Counted from the first letter of the stretch, positions 1 to 6,605 are shown. The stretch is DNA of 7,019 bases from an uncultured Hyphomicrobiales bacterium (GCA_903932565.1 CAIZGQ010000754.1:1-7019); one strand, 5' to 3'. A program made the numbers and translations. Notes: generated by a model not told the origin, from the letters alone.

Positions 1-176
1 ATGTCGAGAATGTCGGCACCCTCAGATGCCAAAAGCAGGCCGTGCGCGAGCGCGGCGTCCGCATCGTGAAAAAGGCCACCATCGGAAAACGAGTCCGGCG
101 TGACATTGACGATGCCCATCACGCGCGGTTGCGCGAACGACATCTTGAGACCGTGCGGCAGGAAGATATCAGCCAT
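1..176 (-). CDS. folP: Dihydropteroate synthase, N-terminal part (cut by window edge)
   Basis: This enzyme condenses p-aminobenzoate with 6-hydroxymethyl-7,8-dihydropterin diphosphate to give dihydropteroate, a cytoplasmic step of folate synthesis and the target of sulfonamides. Only the first 58 codons are present; the gene runs off the left edge. Seen directly: the protein begins MADIFLPHGLKMSFAQPRVM and residues 20-34 read MGIVNVTPDSFSDGG, the signature of the pterin-binding TIM-barrel strand in DHPS, with the conserved Asn at residue 23. The final visible residues, GADILD, lead into the usual D-I/L-G-G-E-S motif just outside the window. I chose the ATG at 176 because GGAGG lies 10 bases upstream; a second in-frame ATG at codon 12 lacks such a site. 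The gene starts 37 bp after the aroC stop on the same strand, so the two are probably one operon. Chorismate, the AroC product, is the precursor of p-aminobenzoate. Confidence 0.93.
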   Translation of the reverse strand, partial: MADIFLPHGLKMSFAQPRVMGIVNVTPDSFSDGGLFHDADAALAHGLLLASEGADILD

Positions 177-186
177 GGAACAAGCG

Positions 187-191
187 CCTCC
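187..191 (-). promoter_or_regulatory. Shine-Dalgarno site of folP
   Basis: On the minus strand this reads GGAGG, 10 bases before the folP ATG at 176. It lies in the 37-base gap after the aroC stop codon. It supports independent ribosome loading on folP within an aroC-folP message. Confidence 0.7.
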
Positions 192-213
192 GGCGCGGCC
201 TGGTGGTATCGGG

Positions 214-1338
214 CTAGACGGGTGGGCGGGCAAACGGCCAGACGTGACTTTCACCCACCTGCCCCCGGTGACGCAGATAAGCATCCGCCAGCACGATCGC
301 CACCATTGCCTCACCCACAGGCACCGCGCGGATGCCGACGCAGGGATCATGGCGACCCCTGGTGCGGATATCCGTCTCCGCCCCGAAACGGTCGACGCTC
401 AGACGCGGCGTCAGGATTGACGAGGTTGGTTTGACGGCGAAGCGCGCCACAATCGGCTGGCCAGTGGACATGCCGCCCAGAATGCCGCCAGCATTGTTGG
501 AGAGGAAGATCGGCTGGCCGTCGTTGCCAAGCCGCATCTCATCGGCGTTCTCTTCGCCCGACAGATCGGCAGCCGCCATGCCAAGGCCAAACTCGACGCC
601 CTTGACGGCATTGATCGACATCAGCGCAGAGGCGAGCTCCGCATCAAGCTTGCCATAGATGGGCGCGCCCCAGCCGACCGGCACATGCTCGGCCACCACT
701 TCAATCATTGCGCCGCAAGAGGATCCCGCCTTGCGCACGCCATCGAGATACGTTTCCCAGGATGCCGCGGCCTCTGCGTCTGGACAGAAGAAGGGATTGC
801 GGTCGACCTCGGCCCAATCCCAGCGGGCGCGATCAATCTTGTGCGGCCCCATCTGGACGAGGGCGGCCCGGATCGTGACGCCGGGAGTGACTTTGCGGGC
901 GACGCCACCGGCGGCAACCCGCATGGCCGTCTCGCGCGCGGACGAGCGCCCGCCACCGCGATAATCGCGGACGCCGTATTTCACGTCATAGGGATAGTCA
1001 GCGTGGCCCGGACGATAGGCATCGCGGATCTCGGAATAATCCTTCGAGCGCTGGTCAACATTGTCGATCAGCAGGCCGATAGAGGTGCCGGTTGTCACGG
1101 GCCCGCCGGTGCGATCATCCTCAAACACACCCGACAGGATGCGAACGACGTCCGGCTCCTGCCGCTGGGTGGTGAAACGATTCTGGCCGGGGCGGCGCTT
1201 GTCGAGATACACCTGCAGGTCCGCCTCTGTCAGGGAGAGACCGGGCGGGCAGCCGTCCACCACGCAGCCGATGGCAGGCCCGTGGCTTTCGCCAAAGGTG
1301 GTGACGCGGAAGAGGTGGCCGAAGGTGTTGTGCGACAT
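214..1338 (-). CDS. aroC: Chorismate synthase
   Basis: This enzyme catalyses the last step of the shikimate pathway, converting 5-enolpyruvylshikimate-3-phosphate to chorismate with reduced FMN as cofactor, in the cytoplasm as a homotetramer. The 374-residue length fits the family. All family signatures are visible: GESHG at residues 16-20 with the conserved His19, RPGHADY at 109-115 with the conserved His112, GGGRSSARETAMRVAAG at 128-144, SNNAGGILGGMSTGQP at 280-295, RFAVKPTSSI at 299-308, and RHDPCVGIRAVPVGEAM at 329-345. The reading frame stays open upstream to a TTG at 1413, but that codon falls in the predicted -35 box and the intervening residues are not chorismate-synthase-like. I therefore start at the ATG at 1338, which gives the typical MSHNTFGHLFR start. 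The Shine-Dalgarno is weak (AGGCG). It is followed by folP after 37 bp. The short C-terminal tail after residue 355 looks lineage-specific. Confidence 0.97.
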   Translation of the reverse strand: MSHNTFGHLFRVTTFGESHGPAIGCVVDGCPPGLSLTEADLQVYLDKRRPGQNRFTTQRQEPDVVRILSGVFEDDRTGGPVTTGTSIGLLIDNVDQRSKDYSEIRDAYRPGHADYPYDVKYGVRDYRGGGRSSARETAMRVAAGGVARKVTPGVTIRAALVQMGPHKIDRARWDWAEVDRNPFFCPDAEAAASWETYLDGVRKAGSSCGAMIEVVAEHVPVGWGAPIYGKLDAELASALMSINAVKGVEFGLGMAAADLSGEENADEMRLGNDGQPIFLSNNAGGILGGMSTGQPIVARFAVKPTSSILTPRLSVDRFGAETDIRTRGRHDPCVGIRAVPVGEAMVAIVLADAYLRHRGQVGESHVWPFARPPV

Positions 1339-1361
1339 GGGACGCCTGATGGGACGCCTGA
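1338..1361. repeat. 12-bp perfect tandem duplication at the aroC start
   Basis: On the plus strand TGGGACGCCTGA occurs twice back to back, at 1338-1349 and 1350-1361. On the minus strand the unit carries the AGGCG that serves as a weak Shine-Dalgarno, and the copy nearer the gene includes the first base of the start codon. The 12-bp length keeps the upstream frame open (residues RRPIRRPM). It looks like a simple slippage duplication of the ribosome-loading region. Confidence 0.85.
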
Positions 1362-1384
1362 ACAGGGCGGAGATTGCTGTCGCG

Positions 1385-1413
1385 GTTCTAGGCTTGCGCT
1401 GCCACAGGGTCAA
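1385..1413 (-). promoter_or_regulatory. Predicted sigma70-type promoter of aroC-folP
   Basis: The minus strand reads TTGACC (1413-1408), then exactly 17 bases, then TAGAAC (1390-1385). That is five of six matches to TTGACA and four of six to TATAAT. Transcription would begin near 1378, giving a leader of about 40 bases before the aroC ATG. The position supports the start codon at 1338 over the longer open frame. It is predicted only from the sequence. Confidence 0.6.
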
Positions 1414-1440
1414 ACGGACGGTCAGCGATAGCGGCCAGGC

Positions 1441-1455
1441 GCGGCGTCACGCCGC
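1441..1455. repeat. GC-rich hairpin, copy 1
   Basis: Perfect 15-bp palindrome GCGGCGTCACGCCGC, centred on base 1448. As RNA from the minus strand it folds into a 6-bp stem with a UGA loop. It lies about 28 bp upstream of the aroC -35 box. It shares the 13-bp word GCGTCACGCCGCC with copy 2, located 126 bp away. Confidence 0.7.
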
Positions 1456-1527
1456 CGTGGTTTCAGCGACGCGGGTGGCCGCGAGACTCAAAAGCCGCGA
1501 CCATCTCAGGCTGCCAACGGTACAAAA

Positions 1528-1605
1528 TGCGCGGCGGCTTATGCCGAACAAGTTTTCAAGTACGCGGCAGCGTCACGCCGCCTGCGTTTTAAAGTGCGCG
1601 GCGGC
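1528..1605. repeat. Repeated GC-rich word TGCGCGGCGGC
   Basis: TGCGCGGCGGC occurs at 1528-1538 and 1595-1605, 67 bp apart. On the plus strand both copies are preceded by A-rich bases (AAAA at 1524-1527, AAAG at 1591-1594). Copy one also forms the small hairpin CGGC-TTAT-GCCG at 1535-1546. In a GC-rich genome a repeat of 11 bp is only modest evidence, but the similar flanks suggest degenerate copies of one element. Confidence 0.5.
1566..1582. repeat. GC-rich hairpin, copy 2
   Basis: Plus-strand arms GGCAGCG (1566-1572) and CGCCGCC (1576-1582) flank the loop TCA. In minus-strand RNA all seven pairs form, one as G-U (GGCGGCG-UGA-CGCUGCC). In plus-strand RNA the same position would be an A-C mismatch. 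This makes the minus-strand transcript, downstream of the lysin stop codon, the likelier place for the structure. Confidence 0.65.
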
Positions 1606-1606
1606 C

Positions 1607-2404
1607 TCAAGCAGCCGCGATGGCAGCCCCGGTTGCGCTGTCCACCATGCCGGTGACCGGCAGACCATGCGCCTTTTGGAAATGGCTGACGGCGAGCTCA
1701 GTTGCTGGTCCAAACGAACCATCGACCACGGTTGGCTCTCCGAGCGCACGCAGCTTACGCTGCAGATCACCCACGCTGGAACTGGAAGACCCGCGTCGCA
1801 AAATGTTCGCTGCACCACCTGCCCCGGCCGTTGCGGCGAGTGCGACAGCCTCAAGGCCGGCGATAGCCGTTTTGGCTTTGGTGAGATAGGCGCGGCGACT
1901 GTCGATCCCCGTCGTGCCGCCGTTGACAGCCTTTGTGACCGCATAGAGATCGTCGGCATCACACATGGGATTGATGTTGCGCAGCTTCCAGTATTCGCAG
2001 GCGATCATCAGTGACGTCGCGGGCTCAGCGGCCATGGGCGGATCGTCAACCAAACCGATGTGCAGGAGATCGCCATATTTCTTGTAATTGGCACGCCCGG
2101 TGAGCTGCAAAAGGCCACGTCCCTTGAAGCGCACGCCGTCGCCCTTTTGCGTGTTGCCAAGATCCAGGCGTCCCTCATAGGCAGCACCACTCGCATATTC
2201 CTCCGTTGTGCTGAACCCGTCGGATTCATGACACGTCTGGGCCAAGAAATGCGCGATACGCAAACGCGTATTGATGTCGAATGACGCAAGCCGATCCGCC
2301 AGCGCGCCACCGACGCCGTCAATGATTGAGGCTTGCCGCGCTGCGCGCGTGCCAGTGAGATGCGGCGCAATCGCCCGCATGGTGTCGCCATCAACAGGGA
2401 TCAT
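1607..2404 (-). CDS. GH19 chitinase/endolysin with C-terminal peptidoglycan-binding domain
   Basis: A glycoside hydrolase family 19 enzyme of the phage-lysin type, expected to cut beta-1,4 bonds in peptidoglycan or chitin. The 265-residue protein has the GH19 core at about residues 8-185. CHESDGF at 58-64 carries the likely catalytic Glu60, and Glu68 or Glu69 in TTEEY is the likely second acid. The substrate-groove signature GRGLLQLTGRANYKKYG spans 95-111, and the conserved NGG is at 161-163. After an Ala/Gly/Ser linker (about 186-210), residues 211-264 match a PG_binding_1 repeat (DLQRKLRALG, DGSFGPAT, FQKAHGLPVTG). No signal peptide or membrane segment is visible, so export would need a holin, lysis or another route. 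I chose the ATG at 2404 because GGGAG lies 6 bases upstream; a TTG at 2425 is also in frame. It follows the NRPS on the same strand with its own promoter. No other phage gene is nearby, so it may be a domesticated or remnant lysin. Confidence 0.9.
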   Translation of the reverse strand: MIPVDGDTMRAIAPHLTGTRAARQASIIDGVGGALADRLASFDINTRLRIAHFLAQTCHESDGFSTTEEYASGAAYEGRLDLGNTQKGDGVRFKGRGLLQLTGRANYKKYGDLLHIGLVDDPPMAAEPATSLMIACEYWKLRNINPMCDADDLYAVTKAVNGGTTGIDSRRAYLTKAKTAIAGLEAVALAATAGAGGAANILRRGSSSSSVGDLQRKLRALGEPTVVDGSFGPATELAVSHFQKAHGLPVTGMVDSATGAAIAAA

Positions 2405-2410
2405 GACAAG

Positions 2411-2415
2411 CTCCC
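2411..2415 (-). promoter_or_regulatory. Shine-Dalgarno site of the GH19 gene
   Basis: GGGAG on the minus strand, 6 bases before the ATG at 2404. It decides the start codon against the in-frame TTG at 2425, which has no purine-rich site at suitable distance. Confidence 0.7.
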
Positions 2416-2430
2416 AAAAACTCAACCGTT

Positions 2431-2458
2431 ATGGGGGCTTTTTAAGATAGCACCCCAT
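2431..2458. promoter_or_regulatory. Stem-loop at the start of the GH19 leader
   Basis: Inverted repeat with arms ATGGGG-GCT (2431-2439) and AGC-a-CCCCAT (2449-2458): nine pairs, one bulged base at 2452, and a 9-base AT-rich loop. Transcription from the predicted promoter at 2470-2498 would start close to 2463, so the hairpin would form at the very 5' end of the message. It could stabilise the RNA, act as an operator, or stop incoming NRPS transcripts, although no T-run follows it. Confidence 0.55.
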
Positions 2459-2469
2459 ATTCTGATTAA

Positions 2470-2498
2470 ATTTTATGGCTAAGCTTACGCTTGGTCAA
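2470..2498 (-). promoter_or_regulatory. Predicted sigma70-type promoter of the GH19 gene
   Basis: The minus strand reads TTGACC (2498-2493), exactly 17 bases, then TAAAAT (2475-2470): five of six matches at each box. The surrounding DNA is AT-rich, in contrast to the rest of the window. It lies 31 bp after the NRPS stop codon, so the lysin can be transcribed independently of the NRPS. The predicted leader is about 60 bases. Confidence 0.7.
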
Positions 2499-2528
2499 GA
2501 CTGCAAAGATCGCTTCTGCCAGTATGGT

Positions 2529-5500
2529 TTACTTGCCCTGCACGGCTCCGCGCGGCTGGGCCGGCAGGCCAAACCATTCCGAATGCGCCGGAATGCCCTC
2601 GCCCTTCATCACAACGGTCAGCGGACCAAGGCGCGCGTAATCGCCGATGTGGGAATCATAGAGCACCGTGGCGCCGGCCCCGATGGTCACGTAAGAGCCA
2701 ACATGCACGCGACCGACTTTCATCACGCGATCCTCGTAAAGATGCGTCTGCAAGGCTGAGAGCGAGTTGATCGACACGAAATCACCAACCGTCACGCAGT
2801 CGAATTCGGTGATGTCGGTGGTGTCCATGTAAACACCTTCGCCGAACTTTGATCCAAACAGGCGCAGCGTCCATGGCAGGAACGGCGTGCCGCGCAAATG
2901 GTCCAGCAACACTTTGCCGGCCATGCCCCAATACATCACCGCAACAGCTTCCGTGCGCATGGCCCAGAACGACCACATCGGCTTGGTGACAGGCTCGTAG
3001 CGCCCCATGGTCATCCATTTGATGGCGATGACGACGGCCGTCAGCGCGAATGAAATCGCCAGGGACGCGGCCATGAACAGCCAGAACACTTCGACAAATT
3101 TGCCGTCGAGCAGACGCTGGCCAAACACTTCCACCGCCCAGGTGCCAAACGTGATGAACAACATCGTCGGCAGGGAGATGTGCACGGCCTCGAACACGGC
3201 GCGCATGAACTTCTTCCAGCGCGGGGCTTCATAGGTCCAGGCCGCATTGCCCGCGTCAAAGCGCTGGCGCACAGGCAGCTTGATCGGTGGCGAGCCAAAC
3301 CATGTATCGCCGGGGCTCATCATGTCGTTGGCCGGCGGCTTCGACTTGATGCCGATCAGCGCGCCATCGGGAATGTCTGCACCCGTTGGCACAACGCCAT
3401 CGTTGCCGATGAACACGCGCTCGCCCGTGCGTACCTTCTTCAGATGCATCCAGCCGCGGCGCACGTCTTCGTCACCAAAGACAACTTCGTCCGCGATGAA
3501 ACATTTCTCGCCGATCTCAACGAGATCGTAGCGGCCCGCAAGGTTTGTGGAGATCTCGGCATCCTTGCCGATCTTCGCGCCCATCAGACGATACCAGGAG
3601 CGCATGTAGATCGTTGCAAACAGCGAGGACAAAACTTCCAGCGTAATTTCAGTTGCCAGCGCCACGGCCCATTTGCGGACATAGAACCACGAATGCACCG
3701 AATAGGTGCCCTCCTTCACAACCGGCAAAATGATCCAGCGGCAGATGGCGATGAAACCGACTGTCACCATCACCATGACGAAGGCGGTTGGCCACGCCAT
3801 GATGGGGATCGACATCATGTAGGAGAAACGATCAATGCCGCCGAGCTGGATGTAATCGTCGATACGGTTGAACACCCAGAACGACGGGAAGATCGGCAGC
3901 AAGCCAATCGGCGGCACAATCAAGAGCAGCGCCATATATACAAAGGTCTGCAAGCTGCGGCGAAACAGGGTGACGGGTGGCGGTTCAGGCAGGCTGGCCT
4001 GATCCACATCGCCCGTCTTGCGGGCCGGCGACCCATCCCAGATTTCATAGGCACCAACGCGGCCACCGGCCTGCATGGCTGTCAAATCCAGCAGCTCTGC
4101 GCCGTCACCGATCACCACATCTTCTTCGAGCACGCACGACGTGCCGATGTAGGTGTCTGCCCCAAGCGTGATGCGGCCGATGATCAGTTCGTTGCCTTCA
4201 ACGCGCGCATTGTTGAACTTGACTTTCGAGCCGATGCTGGAGCCGGCACCAATTTCAATGAGATCAATGGCACCAGCTTCAATTTCGCCGATGATCGAAT
4301 CCTCACCGACCTTGCAGCCAAGTGCGGTCAGATAGAGCCGCATAATCGGCGAGCCCTGAAACCATTTCATATGGGTCAGCGCTTCCAGCCGCTGCACCAG
4401 CCACCAGCGGAAATAGTAACTTCCCCACAGTGGATAGCGGCCGGGCTTGGTGCGGCCCAGAAACAGCCACTTGCCACCAATCGCAATCGCCACGGTCACC
4501 AGATTGATGATCATGTAGACGCCAAGGAGCGCAATAATTTCCTGGAAGAGACCAGCTTCCGTATCGGTCAGCAGCATGTAGCTGACGAACACGCCGAGCC
4601 ATTGTGCTGTCATCAGCGCGAGGATGAACGGCAGCGCGATGGCCTGCGCGAGACCGCAGAAAAAACGGCGACGCAGCGACGGCGGTTTAAAAGTCAGATC
4701 ACGCGCGGGGGGCAGTGTCGCCTGACGCCCGTCCAGCAAGGTCGCCATGCCGCGCAGAGTGCGGGCAGCATAGACATCCTGCAAGGTGAGCGAAGCCAGC
4801 GAGCGATTTTCACGCACGATCCCCAGGAACCGCGCCGCCAGCAGCGAGTGGCCTCCGAGGTCCGTGAAGAAGTCCGCATCGAACGGCATCGACTGGGGCG
4901 GCAGGATTTTCTTGGCTGCGGCGAGAAGCGAGGCTTCTGTCTCCGTGCGGGGTTCTTCCTGCTCCTCATCCATCTGCGATGGCGCAGAGAGCTCGGCTTT
5001 CTTCAGCTTGTTGCGGTCGATCTTGCCGGACGAGAGGCGCGGCAGTTCGGCCATCGGCTCAAACCGCTGCGGCACCATATAGGCTGGCAGCGTTTCACGC
5101 AGCGTGGCGCGCAGGGCTTTTGGTTCGAGATCGACACCCTTGTCGGCCGAGACGAAGGCAACAAGCTGGTCGATGCCGTTGTCGGTGCGTAGCACGACGG
5201 CCGCATGGATGATGCCGGGCAGATCGGTCAGGCGCGATTCAATTTCACCAAGCTCGACGCGGAAGCCGCGAATCTTCACCTGGTCATCGATGCGGCCGCG
5301 AAAGCCGATATCGCCCTTGGCATCGATGACCACCGCATCGCCCGAGCGATACAAAATCGGATCGGTGCCATCGGAGGCAAACGGATTGGCAACAAACTTT
5401 TCCGCCGTCAGCTGATCGCGCTTCAGATAGCCCTTGGCCACACCCGGGCCGCCAATCAGCAATTCGCCTTCAACGCCCGGCTCCACAAGATTGAGCCCAT

Positions 5501-6605
5501 CATCGACGACGTAGCAGGAATAATTGGGGATCGGCAGGCCAATCGTGACCGGCATGTTGGGCTCAACGATCGACACGGTCGCAACCACTGTGGCTTCCGT
5601 CGGGCCGTAGGAATTGAAGATCGTCCGGCCCGGACGGCACCAGCGCGCCGCGATCGAGGGCGGACAGGCCTCACCACCCAGAATGATCAGGCGCAGGCTG
5701 GCGATATCGCGCGGCAGGATCGACAGCAGCGTTGGCACCGTGTCGAGCACGGTGATCTTTGCGCGATCCATAATCTCGGGCAGGCGGTCGGCATCGCCCA
5801 TCACTGCGGGGGTCGCCACAAACAGGGAGGCGCCCACAAGATACGGGACCCAGATCTCCTCCATCGACAGATCGAAGGCGACGGACGCGCCCTGAAACAC
5901 GACGTCGGTCTCATCGAGGCCATAGACCTCGTTGGCGGCGCGCAAATAGTGGCAAATGTTGCGCCCCGAGATGACAATGCCCTTGGGCATGCCGGTCGAG
6001 CCGGACGTGTAGATCATATAGGCGGGGTGATCGGGCGTGGCCCCCAGCGCCTTGGCATTCACCGGGCGCTTGTCGTGCATGTCGACGAGCAAAGCGCCCG
6101 TCAGCACGGGACAGGGCACATGCCCCTCGGCCTTGGGCGCAAAGGCTTCCGAGGTCAGAAGGCCCTTGGCGTCTGAATCCTGCAGACAGACGGCGATGCG
6201 TTCGACCGGCGCGTCGCCATCGAACGGCAGCCAGGCGGCCCCCGTCTTGGCGATGGCGATCTGGGCGATCAGCAGCTCGGGGCCGCGGGCCATCCAGAGA
6301 CCAACGACATCGCCGGGGCCAATGCCATTGCGCAGCAAGCCGCGCGCGATGCCCTTCGCCATCGAATCGACTTCGCGATAGGTGAGCGCGATCTCGTCCG
6401 AGACCATGCAGGGCCGCGACCCGTACAGCGCAACGGTGGCGGCAAAAATATCAGCAAGGGTTTCGTTGCGCAGCAAATCTGGACGGCGCGGCCCCAGGAG
6501 GATGCAGGGATGCTGCGAGCTCGTCTTGTCGTGCAAGGACGCTTGCGTTTGCAGGCGCTCGCCGCCGGGCGCAGAGTCCGGGACTTTCACATCAACATCA
6601 GTCAT
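2529..6605 (-). CDS. Pls/PosA-family single-module NRPS with three membrane-bound LbH modules
   Basis: A 1358-residue membrane synthetase of the epsilon-poly-L-lysine synthetase type. It should adenylate one amino acid, load it on its carrier domain and join residues iteratively through its C-terminal domains. The adenylation domain spans about 45-540: YTSGSTGMPKG 199-209, FDLSMEEIW 244-252, NSYGPTEATV 331-340, LYRSGD 418-423, GFRGRIDDQVKIRGFRVELG 434-453, SSGKIDR 525-531 (catalytic Lys528). The carrier domain spans about 555-625 with DLGGHSLL and phosphopantetheine site Ser587. Three membrane modules follow: TM pairs near 653-714, 884-960 and 1140-1200, each followed by hexapeptide beta-helix repeats (about 758-865, 1008-1111, 1250-1353). 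There is no condensation HHxxxDG motif, thioesterase or signal peptide. The hand-read substrate code is DLEDIGSVVK, lysine-like. The ATG at 6605 gives the family's usual N-terminal lead-in (GPRRPDLLRNETLADIF at 38-54); its ribosome site is weak (GGCGAG, 11 bases away). The product is not known. A phosphopantetheinyl transferase must come from elsewhere. Confidence 0.93.
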   Translation of the reverse strand: MTDVDVKVPDSAPGGERLQTQASLHDKTSSQHPCILLGPRRPDLLRNETLADIFAATVALYGSRPCMVSDEIALTYREVDSMAKGIARGLLRNGIGPGDVVGLWMARGPELLIAQIAIAKTGAAWLPFDGDAPVERIAVCLQDSDAKGLLTSEAFAPKAEGHVPCPVLTGALLVDMHDKRPVNAKALGATPDHPAYMIYTSGSTGMPKGIVISGRNICHYLRAANEVYGLDETDVVFQGASVAFDLSMEEIWVPYLVGASLFVATPAVMGDADRLPEIMDRAKITVLDTVPTLLSILPRDIASLRLIILGGEACPPSIAARWCRPGRTIFNSYGPTEATVVATVSIVEPNMPVTIGLPIPNYSCYVVDDGLNLVEPGVEGELLIGGPGVAKGYLKRDQLTAEKFVANPFASDGTDPILYRSGDAVVIDAKGDIGFRGRIDDQVKIRGFRVELGEIESRLTDLPGIIHAAVVLRTDNGIDQLVAFVSADKGVDLEPKALRATLRETLPAYMVPQRFEPMAELPRLSSGKIDRNKLKKAELSAPSQMDEEQEEPRTETEASLLAAAKKILPPQSMPFDADFFTDLGGHSLLAARFLGIVRENRSLASLTLQDVYAARTLRGMATLLDGRQATLPPARDLTFKPPSLRRRFFCGLAQAIALPFILALMTAQWLGVFVSYMLLTDTEAGLFQEIIALLGVYMIINLVTVAIAIGGKWLFLGRTKPGRYPLWGSYYFRWWLVQRLEALTHMKWFQGSPIMRLYLTALGCKVGEDSIIGEIEAGAIDLIEIGAGSSIGSKVKFNNARVEGNELIIGRITLGADTYIGTSCVLEEDVVIGDGAELLDLTAMQAGGRVGAYEIWDGSPARKTGDVDQASLPEPPPVTLFRRSLQTFVYMALLLIVPPIGLLPIFPSFWVFNRIDDYIQLGGIDRFSYMMSIPIMAWPTAFVMVMVTVGFIAICRWIILPVVKEGTYSVHSWFYVRKWAVALATEITLEVLSSLFATIYMRSWYRLMGAKIGKDAEISTNLAGRYDLVEIGEKCFIADEVVFGDEDVRRGWMHLKKVRTGERVFIGNDGVVPTGADIPDGALIGIKSKPPANDMMSPGDTWFGSPPIKLPVRQRFDAGNAAWTYEAPRWKKFMRAVFEAVHISLPTMLFITFGTWAVEVFGQRLLDGKFVEVFWLFMAASLAISFALTAVVIAIKWMTMGRYEPVTKPMWSFWAMRTEAVAVMYWGMAGKVLLDHLRGTPFLPWTLRLFGSKFGEGVYMDTTDITEFDCVTVGDFVSINSLSALQTHLYEDRVMKVGRVHVGSYVTIGAGATVLYDSHIGDYARLGPLTVVMKGEGIPAHSEWFGLPAQPRGAVQGK

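Larger units (their letters stand above)
1414..1606. other. Non-coding spacer between GH19 lysin and aroC
   Basis: I find no convincing gene in these 193 bases. The stretch is very GC-rich and carries two related hairpins (1441-1455 and 1566-1582) and a second repeated word, TGCGCGGCGGC, at 1528-1538 and 1595-1605. In the direction of lysin transcription, each TGCGCGGCGGC copy reads GCCGCCGCGCA followed by a short T-rich run (CTTT or TTTT). The 1595-1605 copy begins immediately after the lysin stop codon. A rho-dependent or weak intrinsic stop is possible but not clear. Confidence 0.6.

Noticed and set aside
1339..1413. N-terminal extension of aroC to a TTG at 1413
   Set aside because: The TTG coincides with the predicted -35 box, the extra residues do not resemble chorismate synthases, and the ATG at 1338 gives the family's normal start.
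1601..1618. Terminator-like hairpin GCGGC/GCCGC over the GH19 stop codon
   Set aside because: The stem is 5 bp with an 8-base loop and only a short CTTT follows at a distance, too weak to call an intrinsic terminator.
1061..2014. A 317-codon plus-strand frame across aroC, the spacer and the GH19 gene
   Set aside because: It is antisense to two well-supported genes and has no recognisable domain.
3180..5192. A 670-codon open frame on the plus strand, antisense to the NRPS
   Set aside because: It lies wholly inside the NRPS, whose frame shows every family motif. The antisense product is rich in His, Arg and Gln without domain pattern, a common by-product of GC-rich coding sequence.
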